Source: Magnetococcales bacterium | Lineage (GTDB): Bacteria > Pseudomonadota > Magnetococcia > Magnetococcales > Magnetaquicoccaceae | Length of the DNA stretch: 5,362 nt | Direction of reading: 5' to 3' | NCBI GenBank assembly: GCA_015229095.1 | Contig: JADGCE010000158.1 | Span: 1 to 5,362, forward strand | Shown: positions 1 through 5,362 of the stretch, in pieces | Numbering within the stretch: position 1 is the first letter of the stretch | How the letters are laid out: every line of letters begins with the position of its first letter | Program-made: the position numbers and the translations under genes | Notes under the pieces: generated by a model | Databases searched by the model: none | Seen by the model: only the letters and a program-made list of their open reading frames with translations | Told to the model about the DNA's origin: nothing

Positions 1-1
1 A

Positions 2-54
2 CCAGGGACTCCGTCCCTGGACCCTGCCAGGGGGATAATCCCCCTGGACCCCTG
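2..54. repeat. Two tandem REP-like palindromic units
   Basis: Two divergent copies of one unit lie head to tail. Unit 1 (2-26) has a perfect 8-bp dyad, CCAGGGAC (2-9) with GTCCCTGG (13-20), around a 3-base centre. Unit 2 (27-54) has a 9-bp dyad, CCAGGGGGA (27-35) with TCCCCCTGG (39-47), around TAA. Both dyads are followed by the same tail, so CCCTGGACCC occurs exactly at 15-24 and at 42-51. This architecture is typical of dispersed REP/BIME-type intergenic elements in GC-rich Proteobacteria. No T-tract follows, so an intrinsic terminator is unlikely, although the stems could stabilise or end an upstream transcript. Copy number in the genome cannot be judged from here. Confidence 0.75.
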
Positions 55-91
55 ACCGTTGAAACGATTAAAAAAGAAGGGTGGAGGGGGG

Positions 92-121
92 CTGGGGGAG
101 GCGGTTCGCCGCCTCCCCCAG
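92..121. repeat. Perfect 13-bp inverted repeat with TTCG loop
   Basis: The arm CTGGGGGAGGCGG (92-104) is perfectly complementary to CCGCCTCCCCCAG (109-121), with a TTCG loop at 105-108. It is almost entirely G-C paired and would form a very stable RNA hairpin. It ends three bases before the first ATG of the CheA gene, and its distal arm overlaps the only Shine-Dalgarno-like bases there (AGGA, 120-123). No T-run follows, so it is not a canonical intrinsic terminator. It may be a third member of the repeat cluster, or a structure limiting translation initiation. Only the dyad itself is certain. Confidence 0.8.
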
Positions 122-123
122 GA

Positions 124-2187
124 ATGGACGAAACGATGATCAGCTCCCCTGCGCTGCCCGATGAGGGGGGGAGCCCGTTTGCCATCCCGGAGCCGATGCA
201 GGCTGAGTCGGTGGTTCTCCCTCGCCCTCCTGCCTGCCTTCCTGCCCCGGAATTGTCTCTTTTGCCGGCGGCACAACCTGCCGTGCCGCCGGCGGTGCCT
301 TCTGCGGCAGCGGATGCTGCCCCTGCGCTGCCGGCGGCAGCGCCTCCCCCCCCGCCTCCAGTTGGCGTGGGCAAGGGAGAGACCGTGGCGACGGAGGGGG
401 GTGAGGCGGGTTTGGTGGATGCAAAACACCCGGAGGGAGGTGATGAGGCCGCCTCGGTAATCCGCGTGCGAGCCCACAAGCTGGATGCCCTGCTGCGGTT
501 GGTGGGGGAGTTGACGGTGGTGCGTACCCGTGTCAAACGGCGTCTGCAAGAGATTGAGGAAATTTTATTGGCCTGGGAAGAGCAGACGGGAGATGAGACG
601 ATCCGGGAGGGGGCCGGGAACGATCCCGTTGCCCTGTCGGGGGCGCTGGGTACGCACAGAGAGCAGGTCGGCAACCGTCTGTTGCTGTTGCGCCATGGCA
701 TTGCCGAGGATGAGGCGGGGTTGGAACTGGTTTCCGAGGCCCTGGAGGAGGGTATCCGCAGCCTGCGCCTGCTGCCCATGTCCACCCTGTTCGGACTGTT
801 TCCCCGTCTGGTACGGGATTTGGCCCGCCAGCAGGGCAAGGATGTGCAACTGCTGACCGAGGGGGGGGAGACGGCGGCGGACAAGCGCATTCTGGAGGAG
901 ATGAAAAGCCCGTTGATGCACCTGATTCGCAATGCCATGGACCATGGCTTGGAGCACGGGGAGCAGCGGGAGAAGATGGGCAAGCCCCGGCAGGGGACCA
1001 TTCTGCTGCGGGCGACCCAGACCGCCACCCATGTGGTGCTGGAGGTGCGGGATGATGGCCGGGGGTTGGATCTGGATGCTATTCGGCGGCAGGCCCGCAG
1101 ACGGAATCTCCACACGGACGAGGCCCTGGCCTCCTTTACGGCAGAGCAGCTGTATGCCTTGATTTTTCAATCCGGTTTTTCCACCAGTGCCCTGATCACC
1201 GACGTGTCGGGGCGGGGGGTCGGCCTGGATGTGGTGCGTGCCCAGGTGGAACGCCTCAAGGGGCGTATCGAGGTCGCCTCGGGCACTGACAGTGGCTGCT
1301 GTTTTACCATCTCTCTGCCCATCACCCTGGCCACCACGGCGGTTTTTATTGCCACGGCCAATGGTCAGTCGTTCGCCCTGCCGCTGGATGCGGTCCACAT
1401 GGTGCGCCGGGTTGTGCCTGAGGAAATTTTTCCCATCGAGGGGCGCGATACCATTGTTCTGAACGAGCGGCCCATTTCGGTGGCCCGCCTGGCGCAGTTG
1501 TTGGAGCTGCCGGCGGCGGCCCAGGCGGTGCCGCCGCCGTGGCCCTGTGTTGTGTTCAATATGGGAGGGGATGGCTGGTTGGGGGTGATCTGTGATACCC
1601 TGGAGGATGAGCTTGAGGTGGTTTTGAAGCCCTTTGCCGGTTTGTTGCAGCGGGTGCGCAATCTTTCCGGAACCACCATTTTGGGGTCGGGTCAGGTCTG
1701 CATGGTGGTCAATCCCCCGGATCTGCTGGCGACGGTGCGCAAACAGGGTGGCCGCCTGTCGGAATCCCTCACCCGCTTGGGCGGAACGGGCACCGCCGCT
1801 CCACAAGGGAGGGAGAAGGCCGCGAAAAAGACCATTTTGCTGGTGGAGGACTCGGTGACCACCCGCACGCAGGAAAAGCGTATCCTGCAAGGCGCCGGTT
1901 ATGAGGTGATTGCCGCAGTGGATGGCATGGACGCCCTCAACAAGCTGGGCAAGCAACCCGTGGATGGGGTGGTTTCGGATGTGCAGATGCCCAATCTGGA
2001 TGGCCTGTCGTTGGCGCAAAAGATTCGACAAAATCCGTTGTACAAGGATTTGCCGATTATTCTGGTGACGTCGCTCTCCTCGGACGAGGATATGCGTCGT
2101 GGCATGGAGGTGGGGGCCAATGCCTACATGACCAAACCCACCTTTGAGCAAAAACAGTTTTTGGAAATTATACAGAGGTTGGTGTGA
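124..2187 (+). CDS. CheA-type histidine kinase with C-terminal receiver (HPt not present from this start)
   Basis: This is the cytoplasmic kinase of a chemosensory array; it should relay receptor/CheW signals to receivers. Residues 1-110 are a Pro/Ala-rich linker with a run of six prolines. The dimerisation domain (P3) starts near V112 (HKLDALLRLVGEL). The ATP-binding domain (P4) has an N box around N270 (LIRNAMDHG), a G1 box DDGRG at 310-314 and a G2 box SGRGVGLD at 362-369. A CheW-like P5 domain covers about 400-545. The receiver starts near 570, with E575/D576, phospho-acceptor D619, T649 and K671 all intact. The HPt (P1) domain with its phosphorylated histidine is absent. The frame is open back to base 1, so the true start may lie outside the window. 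ATG 124 and ATG 136 both have poor ribosome-binding sites. The P3-P4-P5-receiver order matches alternative-function kinases such as WspE, FrzE and ChpA; I do not assign one of those names. Confidence 0.93.
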   Translation: MDETMISSPALPDEGGSPFAIPEPMQAESVVLPRPPACLPAPELSLLPAAQPAVPPAVPSAAADAAPALPAAAPPPPPPVGVGKGETVATEGGEAGLVDAKHPEGGDEAASVIRVRAHKLDALLRLVGELTVVRTRVKRRLQEIEEILLAWEEQTGDETIREGAGNDPVALSGALGTHREQVGNRLLLLRHGIAEDEAGLELVSEALEEGIRSLRLLPMSTLFGLFPRLVRDLARQQGKDVQLLTEGGETAADKRILEEMKSPLMHLIRNAMDHGLEHGEQREKMGKPRQGTILLRATQTATHVVLEVRDDGRGLDLDAIRRQARRRNLHTDEALASFTAEQLYALIFQSGFSTSALITDVSGRGVGLDVVRAQVERLKGRIEVASGTDSGCCFTISLPITLATTAVFIATANGQSFALPLDAVHMVRRVVPEEIFPIEGRDTIVLNERPISVARLAQLLELPAAAQAVPPPWPCVVFNMGGDGWLGVICDTLEDELEVVLKPFAGLLQRVRNLSGTTILGSGQVCMVVNPPDLLATVRKQGGRLSESLTRLGGTGTAAPQGREKAAKKTILLVEDSVTTRTQEKRILQGAGYEVIAAVDGMDALNKLGKQPVDGVVSDVQMPNLDGLSLAQKIRQNPLYKDLPIILVTSLSSDEDMRRGMEVGANAYMTKPTFEQKQFLEIIQRLV

Positions 2188-3260
2188 TTCGAGTTTTGAT
2201 TGTGGATGATTCGCCGATCGCGCGGTTGGTGTTGACAAAGATGGTGAATGCTTCTGCGGACATGGAGGTCGTGGGTTGTGCGGTGGATGGGGAGGATGCC
2301 TTGAGCATGATTCCCCGTTTGCAACCCCAGGTCATCTGCACCGACCTGCACATGCCGAAGATGGACGGGCTGCGCCTGACCCGGGAGGTGATGGTCCGCC
2401 ATCCCCTGCCGATCCTGGTGGTGAGCATTTCGGTGCATCAAAACAGCGATGACAACAATATTTTTGAATTGCTGGAAGCGGGTGCGATCGATGTCTTTCC
2501 CAAACCTCGGGGTGGGTTGGAGTGTGCGGGCGAGGCGTTGACCCAGGAACTGGCGACCAAGATTCGCATTTTGTCGGGGGTGGTGCCGATCCGTCGCCAT
2601 CGGGCCGGGAGCAAGCCTCTGCCGCCTCTTTCCGCCTCTCCCACCGTGCAGAGAAGGTTGGGCGGCGGCTCTCTCGCACCGGCCCTGGTGGCCATTGGGG
2701 CTTCGACGGGGGGACCGCAGGCCTTGATGACCATTTTTTCGGCGTTGCCGGCCAAATTTCCCGTGCCCATCCTCTGCATCCAGCATATCAGTCACGGTTT
2801 TCTGGAGGAGATGGTGAGTTGGTTGAACCATCACACCCCCTTGCAGGTTCGCGTGGCGGAACGGGGTGAGCAGCCCAGTGCGGGATGCATCTATTTTCCC
2901 CCGGAGGATAAACATTTGGCTGTGGACGATGGGGGCTGTTTTGTGTTGGAGGCGGGTTCGCCGGGGGATACCCACCGTCCTGCGGTGGACCGGACCTTTT
3001 TTTCGGTGGCCAAGGTCTACCAGGGGCGTGGTGTGGGGGTGTTGTTGACGGGCATGGGGCGGGATGGGGCGGATGGTTTGTTGGCCATTTCCCAGGCGCA
3101 AGGAGCGACGATTGCCCAGGATGAGGAGTCCTGTGTGGTTTTTGGCATGCCCAAGCAGGCCATTGATTTGGGTGCGGTGGAAAAGGTGTTGCCGATTACA
3201 GGCATTGCGCGGGAGTTGTGTCGATTGGCCGGGGTGACCCCGCCGATGCAGGGGGGATGA
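2184..3260 (+). CDS. cheB: Chemoreceptor methylesterase/glutamine deamidase CheB
   Basis: CheB removes methyl groups from receptor glutamates and deamidates glutamines, resetting array sensitivity; phosphorylation of its receiver by the kinase activates it. The protein has 358 residues, normal for the family. The receiver (about 1-120) has D8/D9, phospho-acceptor D54 (CTDLHMPKMDG), S81 and K107. A linker of about 45 residues leads to the esterase domain, with catalytic S174 (GASTGGP), H201 (IQHISHG) and D294 (TGMGRDG), the complete triad. The start is GTG 2184, which overlaps the kinase stop as GTGA. AGAGG at 2174-2178 lies five bases upstream, a good ribosome-binding site. The overlap implies translational coupling to the kinase. 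No CheR partner is in the window; it would be expected upstream. The receiver reads as ordinary CheB rather than like the divergent receiver I recall for WspF. Confidence 0.96.
   Translation: MIRVLIVDDSPIARLVLTKMVNASADMEVVGCAVDGEDALSMIPRLQPQVICTDLHMPKMDGLRLTREVMVRHPLPILVVSISVHQNSDDNNIFELLEAGAIDVFPKPRGGLECAGEALTQELATKIRILSGVVPIRRHRAGSKPLPPLSASPTVQRRLGGGSLAPALVAIGASTGGPQALMTIFSALPAKFPVPILCIQHISHGFLEEMVSWLNHHTPLQVRVAERGEQPSAGCIYFPPEDKHLAVDDGGCFVLEAGSPGDTHRPAVDRTFFSVAKVYQGRGVGVLLTGMGRDGADGLLAISQAQGATIAQDEESCVVFGMPKQAIDLGAVEKVLPITGIARELCRLAGVTPPMQGG
3250..3256 (+). promoter_or_regulatory. Ribosome-binding site bearing on the hybrid kinase start
   Basis: AGGGGGG lies at the end of cheB. It abuts ATG 3257, which is very tight spacing, but stands six bases from ATG 3263, which is normal spacing. 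Spacing therefore favours 3263, while the stop/start overlap with cheB favours 3257. The two choices differ by only two residues. Confidence 0.45.
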
Positions 3261-4927
3261 GCATGGAAAAGAGGGGCACATTGTTGATCGTGGAGGACAG
3301 TGCGGTGCAACGGGTGATGTTGCAACGTCTGTTGCGGGAGGCGGGTTATGCGGTGCTGGCGGCCAAGGATGGGGTGGAAGGGTTGGCAATGGCCAGGGAG
3401 CAGCGGCCGGCCCTGGTTATTACGGATATTGCCATGCCCAACATGGATGGTTATGCCATGTGCCGGGCGATCAAAAGCGACCCCCAGCTGGCAGCCCTGC
3501 CGGTGTTGTTGCTGACCGGTCTGGATGATCCCAAGGAGGTGATCCGTGGTCTGGAGGCGGGGGCGGACAACTATTTGACCAAACCGGTGGAGGATGCCCA
3601 TCTGTTGGAGCGCATCCGGCTGTTGCTGGATAATCCGGTGGTCGACGGGGAGGGCGAGAGCAACGCAGGGTTGGCCATCTCCTTTGCCGGGGAGGCCCAT
3701 GTGATCCATGCCAGCCGTCGGCAAACCATGAATTTGCTGCTCTCCACCTATGAAAATGCGGTGCGCAAAAACCGTGAATTGATTCAGGCCAAGCAGGCCC
3801 TGAGTCTGCTGACGGACCATCTGGAGCAGGAGGTGCAGCGGCGCACCCAGCAGCTGGAGGTGGCCAATCGGGTCAAGACGGAATTTATTGCCAATATGAG
3901 CCATGAGGTGCGTACCCCCATGAATGCCATCATTGGCATGACCGATCTGGTCCTGGATTCCGGGTTGACGGAGCAGCAGCGGGAATTTTTGGGGATTGCC
4001 AGGGAGGCCGCCGGCAAGTTGCTGCAGCTGTTGAACAGTCTGCTGGATTTTTCCCGCCTGGGGGAGGGCAGGCTGGAGGTCAATCTGGATATGTTTGTGC
4101 TGAGTGGCTTGGTGCGGGATTTGGGAGAGTTGTTTCTGCGCAAGGCGGAGGAGAAGGGCTTGGCTTTTCGTTGTCGCATCGCCGCAGGGGTGCCGGAGAT
4201 GTTGATCGGGGATGGCCTCCGCATCAGCCAGGCTTTGGAAAAACTGCTGGACAATGCCATCAAGTTTACCAGTCGGGGCAGCGTCAGCCTGGAGGTGAGT
4301 CGGGGTTCTCAGCTGGTGGAAGAGGGGTCGGTGGCGTTGCGTTTTTCCGTGCTGGATACGGGGATTGGCATTGCGCCTGAGCAGCAGGCGTGGATATTTG
4401 ACAGCTTCACGCAGGGGGATGGCAGCCGTACCCGCAAATATGGGGGGTCGGGTTTGGGGTTGAGCTTGGCCAAGCGGTTGGCCGAAATTATGGGTGGGCA
4501 GCTGCGTTTCAACAGCGCTGAGGGGCAGGGTTCGCACTTTTGCCTGGAGCTCTCTTTGCCCTGTGATCCGGGTTCCGTGGTGGAGGAACCCACGGGGGCG
4601 GAGTGGCAGATGGTTGTGCAGACGGCGGGGGCCGTGGTGGCGGAGGCGGCGGTGCCGTTGTGTGGGGATGCGGTGCAGAGTCAGCCTGCCTTGCTGGCGG
4701 AGTGTCACCGGTTGCTGGGTCTGTGTGAGCAGGTGATTCAGAGCGGTCGGTTGGCCGAGGTGGATCATTGGATCCCGACCCTGAGGCAGACGGGGGCAGC
4801 CTTTTTGTCGGACACGGGGGAGGCCTTTTCTGGCCATCTGCTGCGTCTCGCCATTGCGGCCCGCAACGGTGACGCCGACAAGGCCACCCTTTGCCTGGAC
4901 CAGGCCCGCGCCAGTTTGACTTCGTGA
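3257..4927 (+). CDS. Response regulator-histidine kinase hybrid (receiver-HisKA-HATPase plus C-terminal helical tail)
   Basis: This is a probable output protein: its receiver is likely phosphorylated by the upstream CheA-type kinase and controls its own kinase core. It has 556 residues and no membrane segment or signal peptide. The receiver has E13/D14, phospho-acceptor D57 (ITDIAMPNMDG), T87 and K109. A linker (about 140-175) leads into a charged, probably coiled-coil helix (about 163-210). The HisKA domain has phospho-acceptor H216 (NMSHEVRTPMN). The ATPase has N333 (LLDNAIKFT), G1 D367-G371 (DTGIG), F381/F384 and G2 G397-G401 (GSGLG). All catalytic motifs are intact. Residues 433-476 are low complexity, and about 477-555 form an unassigned helical module. 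ATG 3257 overlaps the cheB stop. ATG 3263, six bases after the G-rich stretch AGGGGGG at 3250-3256, is an equally good start, and GTG 3218 is less likely. No DNA-binding or GGDEF output domain is present. Confidence 0.93.
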   Translation: MSMEKRGTLLIVEDSAVQRVMLQRLLREAGYAVLAAKDGVEGLAMAREQRPALVITDIAMPNMDGYAMCRAIKSDPQLAALPVLLLTGLDDPKEVIRGLEAGADNYLTKPVEDAHLLERIRLLLDNPVVDGEGESNAGLAISFAGEAHVIHASRRQTMNLLLSTYENAVRKNRELIQAKQALSLLTDHLEQEVQRRTQQLEVANRVKTEFIANMSHEVRTPMNAIIGMTDLVLDSGLTEQQREFLGIAREAAGKLLQLLNSLLDFSRLGEGRLEVNLDMFVLSGLVRDLGELFLRKAEEKGLAFRCRIAAGVPEMLIGDGLRISQALEKLLDNAIKFTSRGSVSLEVSRGSQLVEEGSVALRFSVLDTGIGIAPEQQAWIFDSFTQGDGSRTRKYGGSGLGLSLAKRLAEIMGGQLRFNSAEGQGSHFCLELSLPCDPGSVVEEPTGAEWQMVVQTAGAVVAEAAVPLCGDAVQSQPALLAECHRLLGLCEQVIQSGRLAEVDHWIPTLRQTGAAFLSDTGEAFSGHLLRLAIAARNGDADKATLCLDQARASLTS

Positions 4928-5073
4928 GGATGAGGGATACCAGGTTCTCTTGGGTTGTCGAGAAACACGCAGCATATCGTGCTGCTCTTGCGCATAATAA
5001 AAACAAACGAATCTGTCCATCCTTGCTTGTGGGGTACTACGAGGCGGTGCATCGGATAGAGGAAGGGCAATGA
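4924..5073 (+). CDS. Possible small ORF of 49 codons, unrecognised
   Basis: This reading frame fills the whole gap between the hybrid kinase and the PHP gene. A GTG at 4924 overlaps the kinase stop (GTGA, as at the start of cheB), and an ATG follows at 4930. The TGA at 5071-5073 overlaps the PHP gene ATG (ATGA). The product would be 47-49 residues, basic in the middle (HNKNKR), then a more hydrophobic stretch (CPSLLVGYYEAVHRI) and an acidic end. I recognise no domain, signal peptide or convincing transmembrane segment. Against it, neither start has a well-spaced ribosome-binding site, so translation would depend on reinitiation at the kinase stop, and an ORF this short can arise by chance. 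If it is not a gene, the stretch is a leader holding the PHP ribosome-binding site. Confidence 0.35.
   Translation: MRMRDTRFSWVVEKHAAYRAALAHNKNKRICPSLLVGYYEAVHRIEEGQ
4969..4985. repeat. Short inverted repeat GCAGCA/TGCTGC
   Basis: A 6-bp perfect dyad (4969-4974 with 4980-4985) surrounds TATCG in the gap before the PHP gene. It could be a weak hairpin or an operator half-site pair. No T-tract follows on either strand, so it does not look like a terminator. A dyad this short is expected by chance now and then. Confidence 0.3.
5058..5067 (+). promoter_or_regulatory. Strong ribosome-binding site of the PHP-domain gene
   Basis: AGAGGAAGGG contains GAGG (5059-5062) seven bases before ATG 5070. 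This is the best-matched and best-spaced Shine-Dalgarno in the window and decides the start in favour of 5070 over the in-frame ATG at 5079. Confidence 0.75.
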
Positions 5074-5362
5074 ATACAATGGGGCAATGGCCGGGTGCTC
5101 GTTGGTGGAAGTTTGATTTCCATGCTCATACGCCAGCATCGCATGATTATGGGAAAGGGCCGGATCAGGAGACCTTGCGGCAGCGTACCCCAAGGGAGTG
5201 GTTGCTGGATTTTATGCGGGCCGAGGTGGATTGCGTCGCCATCACGGATCACAATACCGGGGCGTGGATCGACACATTGCAAAAGGAATTGTCGAAGATG
5301 GCATCCGAGCAATTGGACGCATTTCGTCCTCTTGTTCTGTTTCCTGGTGTCGAATTGACCGT
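5070..5362 (+). CDS. PHP-domain phosphoesterase, N-terminal part, TrlF-like (cut by window end)
   Basis: The frame is open from ATG 5070 to the window edge, with 97 full codons visible. The N-terminus shows PHP metal-binding motifs: H18 and H20 (DFHAHTPASHDYG), D60/H61 (AITDHN) and E95 (FPGVE). PHP domains coordinate two or three metal ions and hydrolyse phosphoesters. The flanking pattern (ARWWKFDFHAHTP, TPREWLLDFMRAEVDCVA, FRPLVLFPGVE) is one I associate with long proteins that fuse a PHP domain to an SMC/AAA-like ATPase, often annotated as TrlF family and found in variable genome regions. The ATPase would lie beyond the window and is not seen. G+C is about 53% by count, against 60-65% in the upstream genes, suggesting separate acquisition. 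A functional link to the chemosensory genes is not implied by adjacency alone. Confidence 0.85.
   Translation, partial: MNTMGQWPGARWWKFDFHAHTPASHDYGKGPDQETLRQRTPREWLLDFMRAEVDCVAITDHNTGAWIDTLQKELSKMASEQLDAFRPLVLFPGVELT

Noticed and set aside
27..78. Intrinsic terminator formed by the second dyad, or by the 92-121 hairpin read on the minus strand
   Set aside because: No T-tract follows the dyad on the plus strand. On the minus strand, the T-rich stretch (opposite the A-run near 70-75) is about 15 bases from the stem, too far for a canonical terminator.
59..87. Sigma-70-like promoter using TTGAAA at 59-64
   Set aside because: No -10-like hexamer lies 16-18 bases downstream; the bases there are G-rich.
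124..460. Alternative-frame ORFs in the Pro/Ala linker region
   Set aside because: They are Arg/Pro-rich shadows of a low-complexity GC-rich stretch; only the kinase frame connects to a recognisable domain.
3218..3256. Extended GTG start at 3218 for the hybrid kinase
   Set aside because: It would overlap cheB by 43 bases and has no ribosome-binding site. The receiver fold begins just after the ATGs at 3257/3263, so the extra residues are not needed.
4955..4998. Promoter for the PHP gene with CATAAT at 4993-4998 as -10
   Set aside because: No acceptable -35 hexamer is found 16-18 bases upstream; TTGTCG at 4955 is about 32 bases away. A -10-like hexamer alone is weak evidence in an A/T-richer gap.
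565..5020. Three long minus-strand ORFs (557, 421 and 667 codons) that tile almost the whole locus
   Set aside because: Their translations are rich in His, Gln, Pro and Arg with no recognisable domain, and each lies opposite a gene with clear catalytic motifs. They are explained by the strong G/C third-position bias of the plus-strand genes.

Overview
The window shows a high-GC proteobacterial-type locus. Hand counts of sample lines give about 60-65% G+C up to ~4927 and about 53% in the last 290 bases. Dense co-directional genes with 1-4 base stop/start overlaps and palindromic GC-rich REP-like elements fit a GC-rich Proteobacterium, possibly a magnetotactic or Magnetococcus-like lineage. That placement is an impression from style and repeats, not a demonstrated identity.

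Layout, all on the + strand. Bases 1-121 hold two tandem REP-like palindromes and a perfect 13-bp-stem hairpin. Next is a CheA-type histidine kinase with a C-terminal receiver (124-2187), then a complete CheB methylesterase (2184-3260), then a receiver-histidine kinase hybrid (3257-4927). A possible 49-codon ORF (4924-5073) fills the gap before the 5' end of a PHP-domain gene (5070 to window end). That last gene looks like the N-terminus of the long PHP/ATPase proteins often annotated as TrlF-like.

Function. CheA-receiver, CheB and an output response regulator, in that order, are the distal half of an alternative-function (Wsp/Frz-like) chemosensory operon. Its receptor, CheW and CheR genes would be expected upstream, outside the window. 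The kinase should phosphorylate its own receiver, CheB (adaptation) and the receiver of the third protein. That third protein carries a second histidine kinase instead of a GGDEF output domain, so the pathway appears to feed into another phosphorelay rather than directly into c-di-GMP or a flagellar motor.

Main oddities. From its first ATG the CheA has no HPt (P1) phosphotransfer domain, yet its reading frame is open back through the repeats to base 1. No canonical HPt is visible anywhere in the window, despite two kinases and three receivers. The hybrid kinase ends in an unassigned helical module. Composition and function both change after 4927, where the PHP gene begins.
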